DNA of 64,000 nt, from positions 558,001-622,000 of the forward strand of contig NZ_JXQC01000003.1 of NCBI RefSeq assembly GCF_001305965.1. The letters run 5' to 3'. Within the stretch, counting starts at the first letter, position 1. Every line of letters begins with the position of its first letter. The translations under genes and the position numbers were made by a program. The notes beneath the pieces were generated by a model, which did no database searches, was not told the origin of the DNA, and saw only the letters and a list, made by a program, of their open reading frames with translations. Positions 35,106 to 43,156 of this stretch are shown here, piece after piece. The stretch comes from Erythrobacter sp. SG61-1L (GTDB lineage Bacteria > Pseudomonadota > Alphaproteobacteria > Sphingomonadales > Sphingomonadaceae).

Positions 35106-36299
35106 TCAGCGGGCCAGTAAGCCTTCGTAATAATCCGCCAGGGCGGCCGCATTGGCTTCCCAGCTGAAGGCGGCGGCATTGGCGATCACGGCCTGCTGTG
35201 CGGGCGGATTGGCCAGAAGGGCGCGAATGCCCTGAGCAACGGCTGCGCCATTGCGCTCCACGATCACTCCGGCCGACGCATCGCGGACAAGTTCGCGCGC
35301 GCCGCCTGCATCGCAGATCACCAGCGGCGCACCGCAGGCCAGTGCTTCCACCCATGCATTGGCGAGGCCTTCGCTGGCGGACGGAAGCACCATCGCATCG
35401 GCGGCCGACAGGATGACCGGCAGACGGTCATGGTCGACACTGCCGAGGAAATGCACCCGGGCTGCCAGGCCCAGCTTCGCGGCGAGCTGCCGCAGGCTTT
35501 CCTCGTCCGGCCCCTTGCCGACCAGCACCAGCAACGTGTCGTCCAGCGCCTTCAGTGCCTCGATCACATAGGCCTGCCCCTTGCGCGGGATCAGCGCGCC
35601 GACACTGGCCAGCAGCCTCTGCCCCGGCGCGATGCGCAGGCCATAGGCGGCTGACAGGGCCTGACGCGCAGCCTCCCGGCCCAGTGGATGAAACCGCGCA
35701 TGGTCCAGCCCGGTTCTGTGGATGGTGATCTTCGCACGCTCCATCCCCAGCGCTTCCATATCGGTTGCCAGAGCTTCGGAGACCGCCAGAAGCCCGGCCG
35801 CCTGTTCGCTGGCTTCCAGCATCGCGAGATGCGCCCGGTCTTTCATGCCCCAATAGTGAATATCCGCGCCGCGTGCCTTGATCGACAGGGGCAGGCCCAG
35901 CGATTTGGCAATCCGCGCGGCGGCGGGGCCGTCGGGATAGAAGAATTGGGCATCCACGATGTCGAAGGGGCGCTGCGCATGCAGATCGCGCGCCAGCGGC
36001 AGAACGGCGCGGGCGATGGCCGCCGGGTTCAGCCAGGCGCCGATCTTCGGCAGCAAGGCAAAGCGTATCCGGCGAACATCCACGCCGCCTTCCACGCCGC
36101 TGGTCAGCACCCGCGTAAGGGTGCGGTAGCGGCCGAATGCGATCGGCGGGATGCCGATGGGATTGATAAGGGTCACGTCCCAGTCGCCGCGCGCGGCCAG
36201 CGCTTCCATCTGGCGGGCGACGAAAGTGCCGAAGCGGGGCTTGGCTGAATTGGGATAAAGCGTGGCGATCGAAAGGACTCGCCGCACCGGGCGTGTCAC
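35106..36299 (-). CDS. Group 1 glycosyltransferase (GT4 family)
   Basis: A 397-residue GT-B enzyme for exopolysaccharide or envelope glycan synthesis. The N-terminal domain contains 'FDIVDAQFFYPDGPAAARIA' and 'KARGADIHYWG'. The donor-binding C-terminal domain has 'SVGALIPRKGQ', 'LVLVGKGPDEESLR' and 'PSASEGLANAWVEALACGAP' with the EX7E-type motif. I chose a GTG start at 36299, which overlaps the upstream XRE stop (GTGA), over an ATG at 36335 inside the XRE gene. The coupling to an XRE regulator is unusual and not explained. Sugar specificity cannot be seen. Confidence 0.9.
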   Translation of the reverse strand: MTRPVRRVLSIATLYPNSAKPRFGTFVARQMEALAARGDWDVTLINPIGIPPIAFGRYRTLTRVLTSGVEGGVDVRRIRFALLPKIGAWLNPAAIARAVLPLARDLHAQRPFDIVDAQFFYPDGPAAARIAKSLGLPLSIKARGADIHYWGMKDRAHLAMLEASEQAAGLLAVSEALATDMEALGMERAKITIHRTGLDHARFHPLGREAARQALSAAYGLRIAPGQRLLASVGALIPRKGQAYVIEALKALDDTLLVLVGKGPDEESLRQLAAKLGLAARVHFLGSVDHDRLPVILSAADAMVLPSASEGLANAWVEALACGAPLVICDAGGARELVRDASAGVIVERNGAAVAQGIRALLANPPAQQAVIANAAAFSWEANAAALADYYEGLLAR

Positions 36300-36868
36300 A
36301 GCTTGCGGACCAGCATTTCCGCCATTGCCAGCCATTCGGGATTTTCCACCACGATCTGCCGCTGGCCGGAGCCGGGCGGCAGGATGCCTACCATGTTGCC
36401 CTGCCGGTCTATCAGGCGCCCGAAGGCGAAGCGGCCGCCCTTGCGGGGCACCAGCACATCGCGATTGATCATGCGCGGGGCTTCTTCCGGCGGAAGCTGG
36501 CGCAGCCAGATCTGATCGCCGGGGCGATATTCGCCCGCGCCGCTTTCCACCGAGAGGCAGACCAGGGGGGCGCTGCTTTCCAGCTCTGTCGGCAGGATGG
36601 CGTCGCGCGGGGAACCCAGCGGTTCGGCCCCTGCCTCGGTCAGGCGGGCGATGACCTGCGGCTGGGCGGCGGCTTCGCTGCGCACCAGCATTTCCGGTTC
36701 CACATCCAGCGCGGCGGCGATGCGGTTCATCCAGGTGAGCGAGAGGTTGCGCATGCCGGTTTCGAGCCGGCCGATGGTCTGCGCTGTGGTTGCCGGCACG
36801 CAGGCGGCGGCAACATCGGCCAGGGTCATGCCCTTTTCCTTTCGGATGTCCCGAATGCGATTGATCAT
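36296..36868 (-). CDS. XRE-family repressor with S24-like C-terminal domain (RogA-like candidate)
   Basis: A 190-residue regulator. The N-terminal lambda-repressor-type HTH reads 'INRIRDIRKEKGMTLADVAA' then 'TAQTIGRLETGMRNLSLTWM'. The C-terminal half (about 105-185) is beta-rich, like the peptidase S24/LexA fold (LSVESGAGEYRPGDQIWLR ... RDVLVPRKGGRFAFGRLI), with no obvious autocleavage Ala-Gly dyad. It is divergent from a DUF6456 gene across 109 bases, the arrangement I recall for rogA and gafYZ of Caulobacter, where the XRE repressor controls GTA genes. The start at 36868 has a ggggag ribosome binding site nine bases upstream. Confidence 0.85.
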   Translation of the reverse strand: MINRIRDIRKEKGMTLADVAAACVPATTAQTIGRLETGMRNLSLTWMNRIAAALDVEPEMLVRSEAAAQPQVIARLTEAGAEPLGSPRDAILPTELESSAPLVCLSVESGAGEYRPGDQIWLRQLPPEEAPRMINRDVLVPRKGGRFAFGRLIDRQGNMVGILPPGSGQRQIVVENPEWLAMAEMLVRKL

Positions 36869-36887
36869 GGCCGACAACTCCCCTCAG

Positions 36888-36934
36888 ATAACCAAATCGG
36901 TGTTTTTCTCTTTCCTACAAGAACCCAACCTTGG
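36888..36934. promoter_or_regulatory. Divergent operator/promoter region of XRE and DUF6456 genes
   Basis: It contains TAACCAAATCGGTG (36889-36902) and TTTCCTACAAGAACC (36911-36925), then CCAACCTTGG (36925-36934), a small dyad. The second block recurs (14/15) in front of the holin gene at 30.75 kb. These are the natural candidates for the XRE repressor binding sites. Confidence 0.5.
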
Positions 36935-36977
36935 CAAGGCCTTTCACTCCCAGCCAGCCGCAAGAGAGGATGACGCC

Positions 36978-37451
36978 ATGAAACCCCAGCTCGCCGAGCG
37001 TGAACTGACCAGCGAAGGCCCTCGTCGCGAGCGCGCAGCCGCTCCGCGCCGTCGCCGTGTGACCGTGAATCAGGCTGAAAGCCCGCTCAGCTGGCTCCAT
37101 GCGCGTGGCCATCTGACAGACCGGTTGTTTGTTGCAGGTGAATGCCTGCGTGCAGACTATGAACGCGCTGCAATCGGCCCACGCGTAACCATGAGGTGGG
37201 AACCCCTGCGCGGGGGCGGTGCTTCGGGCGGCGGCCTTGCCCCGAGCGAGCGGCAGATCGCGGCGCGGCAGCGTTTCGATGGCGCGCTCGCCATGGCGGG
37301 CAGCGGCCTGTCCGACATACTGTGGCGAGTCGTGTGTGCATGTGAAAGCCTGCCGGACGCGGAAAAAGCACTCGAATGGCCATCCCGCAGCGGCAAGCTG
37401 GTGCTGCGACTGGCGCTGGAAAGGGTGGCGGATTTCTATCGTGTCCCGTGA
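36978..37451 (+). CDS. DUF6456 protein, candidate GafY/GafA-type activator
   Basis: A 157-residue basic protein. The first 30 residues are charged and disordered; the DUF6456 domain follows: 'RVTVNQAESPLSWLHARGHL', 'RLFVAGECLRADYERAAIGP', 'SGLSDILWRVVCACESL' and 'EWPSRSGKLVLRLALERVAD'. My recollection is that DUF6456 is the DNA-binding part of the gene-transfer-agent activator GafA of Rhodobacter, equivalent to GafY of Caulobacter. It is divergent from an XRE repressor. No separate GafZ-like gene follows. The start at 36978 has an agagga ribosome binding site. Confidence 0.8.
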   Translation: MKPQLAERELTSEGPRRERAAAPRRRRVTVNQAESPLSWLHARGHLTDRLFVAGECLRADYERAAIGPRVTMRWEPLRGGGASGGGLAPSERQIAARQRFDGALAMAGSGLSDILWRVVCACESLPDAEKALEWPSRSGKLVLRLALERVADFYRVP

Positions 37452-37564
37452 TTGGACAGGCGGACGGGGCAATCGGCGGGATATCCACAGAAGCCTTAGC
37501 GTTAACCGGGCATAGAGGATCAAATTTCAGAACCCGGTAACCGCGTAACTTCACGATCCTGCCC

Positions 37565-39418
37565 GTGTTCCGCAAAAGCTTCACGGCGCTGTTCTTTCTC
37601 GTCGCTTATTGCGGCCTGGCACTGATTGCCCTGCCGCCCCAAGGCAGCGCGACAGGGCCCATGCTGTTGTGGCCGGCAGCGGGTTTGCTGATCGCCATTC
37701 TGCTCCATGCGCCGCGCCAGCAATGGGCCAGATTCCTCGCACTAGCGGGGGTCGGCAGCGGTGCGGCGGCCTTGCTGGCGGGAGAAGGCCCCTATTTCGC
37801 GGCTGCCTGTGTGGCGGCCCATGTGGTGGAAGCATGGGTGGCGGCCCGGCTGCTCACCCGGCGCAAGCGGCAGGGCAGTGAATTGCTGAGCGAATGGCTG
37901 GCAGATGCGGCGTCCATCGGGCTGGTGGCGCCTGTCGTCGGCGGGCTGCTGCTGGCAACGGCGATGTATGGCGTCGCCGGATGGCCGTGGCTCGATCACT
38001 TCGGGAAATATGTCTTCGCCCATTCGCTGGGGATCATGGCCTTCTTCCCCATGTTCAGCTTGGTGGTGGGCGGCAGCCTTGGCCGCTGGCTGGAGCGCCA
38101 GACGCCCGCGCGGCTGCTGGAAATGGGTGCCTTCCTCACGCTGATCGCCGTCACCATGTGCGGCGCCATGTGGCAGCCATGGAGCGGGGCCTATCTGGTG
38201 CCGGTGCTGGTGGCGATGATCGCCACTTGCCGTTTCGGCATGACGGCGGCGTCGATGGGGATCTTCGTGCTGGCAGTGGCCGCATGGGGCACGGAAGAGG
38301 CCGGAACGCTGGTGCAGCCCATCCTGCCGATGGCCCTTTCGGGCGACACCCAGTTCCTGCAGTTCTATTTCGCGGTGGCAGTGATCTGCCTTCAGCCGCT
38401 GGCAGGCCATATCACCCAGAACCGACGACTGTCGAAGGCGCTGCAGGAACAGGGCAGGGCTTCCGCTTCGGTGGAGATGTCGCTGGAGGCGAAGGACTTC
38501 GCCATCCATGAGAGCCAGGGCATGTACCGCCTGCTGGCCGAGAATATGAGCGATATCATCATCAAGACGGACCGGGAAGGAGGCATCCTCTATGCCTCGC
38601 CCAGCGTCGAGAAGATGACCGAGATGCATCCGGTGGAATTGCTGGGCCGCAATGTGCTGGACCTGATCCACCCTTCCTATATCGCTTCGTTCCAGTCGGA
38701 ATTGCATGCCGTGATTTCCGACGGCTCGCCGGCTTCGGCGTGGAATGAATTCCTCGGTTTTACCGATGCCGGCGGGGAACGCTGGTTCGATACCAAGATC
38801 AGGGGCTGGCGCGATGATGGCCGGCAGGTGGCAGGGGCGATCATCACCCTGCGCAGTATCGAGGAACGCAAGGCGCTGGAACAGCAGCTTTTCGCCGCGA
38901 TCCTGACCGATCCACTGACCAAGCTGACCAATCGCCGCGCCTTCAATTCGATGCTGCAATATCATCTGGAAGCGCCGATCGACGGGTGTCTGGCGATCTT
39001 CGACATTGACGATTTCCGCTCCATCAATCGCGATTACGGCCATGATGTGGGGGACAAGGTGCTGACCACCGTGGCCCGCCTGCTGCGCAGCCTGATGCGC
39101 AAGAACGACATCATCTCGCGCATCGGCGGGGAACGCTTCGCCGTTCTGCTGTCCGGCGCCAGCCCGGAACAGGCAGAGGCCCTGTGTCAGCGCGTGGTGC
39201 TGACCCTGTCCGACATCAGCGGCCCGGAAGGGCTGGGCGGCCCACGGGCCACGGTGAGTGCGGGGGTTGCGCGGATCAAGGATACGCTGGACGAGACGAT
39301 GAAGCGGGCAGACGCCGCCGTGGTTCTGGCCAAGGCCAAGGGGCGCAACCGGCTGGAAATGGCCGTGAACGGCACCCAGCGCTGGGCGCCGGGCGAAGTG
39401 CCCTGGATCGAGAACTAG
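37565..39418 (+). CDS. MASE1-PAS-GGDEF signalling protein
   Basis: A 617-residue membrane protein. The N-terminal eight or so helices (1-290) match a MASE1-type sensor ('LWPAAGLLIAILLHAPRQQW'). A PAS domain follows (MYRLLAENMSDIIIKTDREG, near 320), with a PAC-like 'GAIITLRSIEERKALEQQLF', and a GGDEF domain (DPLTKLTNRRAFNSML). The active-site motif reads GGERF (near 521-525) instead of GG(D/E)EF: the metal-binding position is acidic but the next residue is Arg, so activity is uncertain. It starts at a GTG. The stop overlaps the convergent uracil-DNA glycosylase stop. Confidence 0.88.
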   Translation: MFRKSFTALFFLVAYCGLALIALPPQGSATGPMLLWPAAGLLIAILLHAPRQQWARFLALAGVGSGAAALLAGEGPYFAAACVAAHVVEAWVAARLLTRRKRQGSELLSEWLADAASIGLVAPVVGGLLLATAMYGVAGWPWLDHFGKYVFAHSLGIMAFFPMFSLVVGGSLGRWLERQTPARLLEMGAFLTLIAVTMCGAMWQPWSGAYLVPVLVAMIATCRFGMTAASMGIFVLAVAAWGTEEAGTLVQPILPMALSGDTQFLQFYFAVAVICLQPLAGHITQNRRLSKALQEQGRASASVEMSLEAKDFAIHESQGMYRLLAENMSDIIIKTDREGGILYASPSVEKMTEMHPVELLGRNVLDLIHPSYIASFQSELHAVISDGSPASAWNEFLGFTDAGGERWFDTKIRGWRDDGRQVAGAIITLRSIEERKALEQQLFAAILTDPLTKLTNRRAFNSMLQYHLEAPIDGCLAIFDIDDFRSINRDYGHDVGDKVLTTVARLLRSLMRKNDIISRIGGERFAVLLSGASPEQAEALCQRVVLTLSDISGPEGLGGPRATVSAGVARIKDTLDETMKRADAAVVLAKAKGRNRLEMAVNGTQRWAPGEVPWIEN

Positions 39419-39990
39419 TCGCCCAGAGCCTTCCCGACCGCTGCGCGCAATTGCGGCAGTACCTCGGCTTCGAACCACGGATTTTGGCGCATGAAGATCG
39501 TGCTGCGCCATGACGGATGCGGCAGGGGGAAGTAGCGCGGGCCGAATTCGGCGAAGCACTGCACCCGCTCCGCCATGGTCAGCCTGCGCGCCTGGGGCAG
39601 GTAGCGGGCCTGCGCATGTATTCCGACCAGCAAGGTCAGGCGGACGTCGTCCAGCTCTGCCAGCAGGCGCTCATGCCACAAGGGCGCGCATTCGGGGCGA
39701 GGGGGCAGGTCGCCGCTTTTGCCCTTGCCGGGATAGCAGAAGCCCATCGGCATGATCGCAACCCTTGCGGGATCGTGCAATTGGGCGTTGGTCAGCCCGG
39801 TCCATTCGCACAATCGCGCGCCGCTGGCATCGTCCCACGGAACGCCGCTGGCGTGGACCTTGGTGCCCGGCGCCTGCCCGACGATCAGCAGGCGCGACGT
39901 GGCCGAAAACTGCACGACCGGCCGGGGGCCGAGCGGCAGGTGCGGGGTGCAGAGGGTGCAGTCGGCGATCTCCCGGTGGAGATCGCTCAC
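39415..39990 (-). CDS. Uracil-DNA glycosylase family protein
   Basis: A 191-residue protein of the UDG superfamily (family 4/5-like or UDG-like). Motif 1 is 'LLIVGQAPGTKVHASGVPWD' and the late motif is 'LPHPSWRSTIFM' (HPS, catalytic/minor-groove His). 'ADCTLC' and 'GFCYPGKG...PEC' provide four cysteines that could bind a 4Fe-4S cluster. Its role would be removal of uracil or another damaged base from DNA. It overlaps the ABC-F stop by four bases, so the two genes are translationally coupled. Confidence 0.85.
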   Translation of the reverse strand: MSDLHREIADCTLCTPHLPLGPRPVVQFSATSRLLIVGQAPGTKVHASGVPWDDASGARLCEWTGLTNAQLHDPARVAIMPMGFCYPGKGKSGDLPPRPECAPLWHERLLAELDDVRLTLLVGIHAQARYLPQARRLTMAERVQCFAEFGPRYFPLPHPSWRSTIFMRQNPWFEAEVLPQLRAAVGKALGD

Positions 39991-41792
39991 CCTTCGACCT
40001 GTTCGGCCAGTTCCAGCCAGCGCATCTCGGCCGCATCCTTCTCGTCGCGCGCCTTGGCGATTGCGTCGGACAGCTTGGCAAAACGCGCCGGATCGCGCGT
40101 GTAGAGGCTGGGATCGTGCATCGCCTCTTCATCGCGGGCAATGGCGGCTTCCAGTTCCTCGATCCGCTTGGGAAGCAACTCGTAATCGCGCTGGTCCTTG
40201 TAGGACAGCTTGGTGCGCTTCGGCGGTGGGGGCGGGGGCGGTGCGGAAGCAGCCCCGTCCGCCTTGGGCTTTGCCTTGGCGGGTGCGCTGCGCTGTTTGC
40301 GCTTGGCTTCCCAGTCGGCATAGCCGCCCGCCACGATGTCCACCGCGCCGCTGCCATCCAGCCCGAGAGTGACAGTTACGGTGCGGTCCAGAAAGTCGCG
40401 ATCGTGGCTGACGATCAGCACCGTGCCGTCATAATCGGCGATCACTTCCTGCAGCAGGTCCAGCGTTTCCAGATCGAGATCGTTGGTCGGCTCGTCCAGC
40501 ACCAGCAGGTTGGATTCGCGCGCGAATTCGCGAGCCAGCAGCAGGCGCGACCGTTCGCCGCCGGACAGCACGCCCACTTTCATGTCGACAATGGCGGGGT
40601 CGAACAGGAATTCCTTGAGATAGCCCTGCACATGCTTGCGCACGCCGCGCACATCCACCCAGTCGCCACCTTCGGCGATGATCTGGCGCACGGTCTTGTC
40701 GGGGCTGAGCAGGCTGCGCTGCTGGTCGATCATCACGCCGCTGAGCGTCTTGGCGAGCGTGATCTTGCCTTCATCGGGCTGCATCTCGCCGGTCAGCAGC
40801 TTGAGCAATGTAGTCTTGCCCGCGCCGTTGGAACCGACAAGGCCGATCCGGTCGCCACGCTGGATGCGCAGGTTGAAATCGCGGATGATCGTGCGATCGC
40901 CGAACCTTTTCGTGACGTGTTCCGCCACGATCACGGATTTGGTCTTGGTATCGTCTGCCTTCAGCGCCAGCTTGGCCGTGCCGCCCGGCGTCAGCATGGC
41001 AGCGCGCTGGGCGCGCATTTCCCATAGCTTTTCCAGACGGCCCTGATTGCGCTTGCGGCGCGCAGTCACGCCGCGTTCCAGCCAGTGCGCTTCCAGCTTC
41101 AGCTTCGCATCCAGCTTTTCGGCCGCGCGCGCTTCCTCGGCATAGACCTGTTCTTCCCATGCCTCATACCCGCCGAAGCCCACGTCCTTGCGGCGCAGGC
41201 TGCCCCGGTCGAGCCACATGGTCGCGCGGGTAAGGCGGGTGAGGAAGGTACGGTCATGGCTGATGACCACGAAGGCGCCGCGATAGCGGTTCAGCCAGTC
41301 TTCCAGCCAGTCGATCGCGGCAAGGTCCAGATGGTTGGTCGGCTCGTCCAGCAGCAGCAGGTCGGGTTCGCTGGCCAGCGCGCGGCACAGGGCGGCACGG
41401 CGCTTCTCGCCGCCGCTGGCGCTCTGCGCCGTGCGCGAAAGGTCGATGCCGATCTGGTCGGCAATCGCTTCCACTTCGTGCCGCTGCGGGGCATTCGGGC
41501 CGGACAGGGCATAGTCCATCAGCGTCTCGTGAGACGTGAAGTCAGGTTCCTGCTCCAGCATCACCACACGGGTGCCGGGCCTAACGGTGCGCTTGCCCCG
41601 GTCTGCGTCGATAAGGTTGTCGATCAGCTTGAGCAGGGTGGTCTTGCCCGCGCCATTGCGCCCGATCAGGGCAATCCGGTCGCGCGGGCCGATATGCAGG
41701 TCGATGCCGCCGGTTTCGGGGTTTCCGAAAAGCCAGCCGCTGCCCTGGATCAGGCCCAGTCCTTCCCAGCTCAAGATCGGTGGTTCTGCCAT
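39987..41792 (-). CDS. ABC-F family ATPase (Uup-like)
   Basis: A 601-residue soluble protein with two ABC domains. Walker A is 'GRNGAGKTT' (near 44) and 'GSNGAGKTT' (near 325); the signatures are 'SASGGEKRRAALCRAL' and 'LSGGERSRLLLAREF'; Walker B is 'LLLDEPTNHLDLAAIDW' and 'LVLDEPTNDLDLETL'. The Pro-rich linker (SAPPPPPPPKRTK) and the C-terminal coiled coil (YELLPKRIEELEAAIARDE) are typical of Uup, which in E. coli acts in ribosome and DNA-structure handling. It is the second ABC-F gene in the window (compare ettA). Confidence 0.9.
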   Translation of the reverse strand: MAEPPILSWEGLGLIQGSGWLFGNPETGGIDLHIGPRDRIALIGRNGAGKTTLLKLIDNLIDADRGKRTVRPGTRVVMLEQEPDFTSHETLMDYALSGPNAPQRHEVEAIADQIGIDLSRTAQSASGGEKRRAALCRALASEPDLLLLDEPTNHLDLAAIDWLEDWLNRYRGAFVVISHDRTFLTRLTRATMWLDRGSLRRKDVGFGGYEAWEEQVYAEEARAAEKLDAKLKLEAHWLERGVTARRKRNQGRLEKLWEMRAQRAAMLTPGGTAKLALKADDTKTKSVIVAEHVTKRFGDRTIIRDFNLRIQRGDRIGLVGSNGAGKTTLLKLLTGEMQPDEGKITLAKTLSGVMIDQQRSLLSPDKTVRQIIAEGGDWVDVRGVRKHVQGYLKEFLFDPAIVDMKVGVLSGGERSRLLLAREFARESNLLVLDEPTNDLDLETLDLLQEVIADYDGTVLIVSHDRDFLDRTVTVTLGLDGSGAVDIVAGGYADWEAKRKQRSAPAKAKPKADGAASAPPPPPPPKRTKLSYKDQRDYELLPKRIEELEAAIARDEEAMHDPSLYTRDPARFAKLSDAIAKARDEKDAAEMRWLELAEQVEG

Positions 41793-41991
41793 GGCGCGCC
41801 CCTAGCGGGGCACTGCCGCCGCGTCCAGCATGGCAGGCGGCAGGATGGGGCAGCGTGGCAGGTTTGGCACGGTACGGCAGGGATCGCAGCCGGGGGCTTG
41901 CGGTAAGGCGTGGCGGGCTGCATTGCCGTGGGCACTCCACACGCCGGGGATGCCATTCGCCCGGAACCTTATCTGAACGCCACAGTTTCGC

Positions 41992-42013
41992 CTCATTCAC
42001 ACCTCGTTCAAAG
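41992..42013 (+). promoter_or_regulatory. 11-bp direct repeat upstream of the PepSY gene
   Basis: CTCATTCACAC is followed directly by CTCGTTCAAAG (8 of 11 identical), ending 25 bases before the PepSY start. Tandem 11-bp half-sites are the usual binding arrangement for OmpR/PhoB-type regulators such as the one encoded two genes on. Confidence 0.35.
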
Positions 42014-42038
42014 CCCCCTTTCTAGGTACAGCTCCACG

Positions 42039-42362
42039 ATGTTCAGGCTGATTGCTCCCGTTCTGGCCCCGCTTGCACTTGGCGCGCTGACCGCGTCGAG
42101 CGCGGTTGCGCCCGTGGCTTTTGCCCAGACGCAGAACCGCGACGAGCAGGGCGCCGCCCGCAAGGAAATGCGCGCCGGCAATGTGTTGCCGCTGAAAGAG
42201 ATCGAACGCCGGATCGTGCCGCAGATGGGCGATATGCAATATCTCGGCCCGGCCTATGATTCGGTGGCGAAGGCTTACCGGTTGAAATTCATCAGGAACG
42301 GCAAGGTCGTATTCGTAGACGTGGATGCGCGCTCCGGCCGCGTGCTTTCCCGCAGCGAATAG
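42039..42362 (+). CDS. PepSY-domain periplasmic protein
   Basis: A 107-residue exported protein: signal peptide (about 1-30, ending AFA-Q) and one PepSY domain (LPLKEIERRIVPQMGDMQYL, then 'KAYRLKFIRNGKVVFVDVDA'). It directly precedes an OmpR-type response regulator and a sensor kinase, an arrangement common in alphaproteobacteria, where the PepSY protein modulates the periplasmic side of the kinase or is a target of the system. The start at 42039 gives MFRLIAPVLAP. Confidence 0.85.
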   Translation: MFRLIAPVLAPLALGALTASSAVAPVAFAQTQNRDEQGAARKEMRAGNVLPLKEIERRIVPQMGDMQYLGPAYDSVAKAYRLKFIRNGKVVFVDVDARSGRVLSRSE

Positions 42363-42468
42363 GCAGGTAGTTCCGTCTCTTGGTTGACGCATTCCGCACA
42401 AGGAACCAAAGCAAGGCTCAGCACTTGCGCCGCCCGGTCTCCGGGCGGACCAGACAGGGAATGAGGCG

Positions 42469-43146
42469 ATGCGGATCCTGATCGTCGAGGACGAACCCAC
42501 TCTCGGCCAGCAGCTCAAGAACACGCTGGAACAGAACGGCTATGCCGTGGACCTTTCCACCGATGGTGAGGATGGCCACTTTATGGGCAGTACGGAGGAT
42601 TACGATGCCGTGATCCTCGACCTCGGCCTGCCGGAGATTGACGGGCTGACCGTGCTGGGCATGTGGCGCAAGGAAGGCCGCGGCTTTCCGGTGCTGGTGT
42701 TGACCGCGCGCGACAGCTGGTCGGACAAGGTGGCCGGGCTGGATGCAGGGGCGGATGATTACCTCGCCAAGCCGTTCCAGACCGAAGAACTGATTGCCCG
42801 CCTGCGCGCGCTTATCCGCCGCGCTTCGGGCAATGCCTCTTCCGAACTGACTGCGGGCGACGTCCGGCTGGATACGCGTTCCGGCCGCGTGACGCTGGCC
42901 GGAGAGCCGGTGAAGCTCACCGCGCAGGAATACAAGTTGCTGTCCTACCTGATGCACCACAAGGGCAAGGTGGTCAGCCGCACCGAACTGATCGAACATA
43001 TTTACGATCAGGATTTTGACCGCGATTCGAACACGATCGAGGTCTTTGTCACCCGCATTCGCAAGAAGCTGGGTGCAGATGTGATTACCACCATCCGTGG
43101 CCTCGGATACAGCCTCGACGATCCCGCAGACGCTCCGCGCGAATGA
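42469..43146 (+). CDS. OmpR/PhoP-family response regulator
   Basis: A 225-residue regulator. The receiver domain is complete: acidic pocket in 'LIVEDE', phosphoacceptor Asp in 'VILDLGLPEIDGL' (near 51), 'VLTARDSW' and Lys in 'DYLAKPF'. The C-terminal winged HTH ('LTAQEYKLLSYLMHHKGKVV' to 'IRKKLGADVITTIRGLGYSL') is of OmpR type. The kinase gene begins 10 bases after its stop, so the pair is one operon. The input signal is not evident; PepSY-linked systems often sense cations or envelope state. Confidence 0.95.
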   Translation: MRILIVEDEPTLGQQLKNTLEQNGYAVDLSTDGEDGHFMGSTEDYDAVILDLGLPEIDGLTVLGMWRKEGRGFPVLVLTARDSWSDKVAGLDAGADDYLAKPFQTEELIARLRALIRRASGNASSELTAGDVRLDTRSGRVTLAGEPVKLTAQEYKLLSYLMHHKGKVVSRTELIEHIYDQDFDRDSNTIEVFVTRIRKKLGADVITTIRGLGYSLDDPADAPRE

Positions 43147-43156
43147 CACCCCCGCG

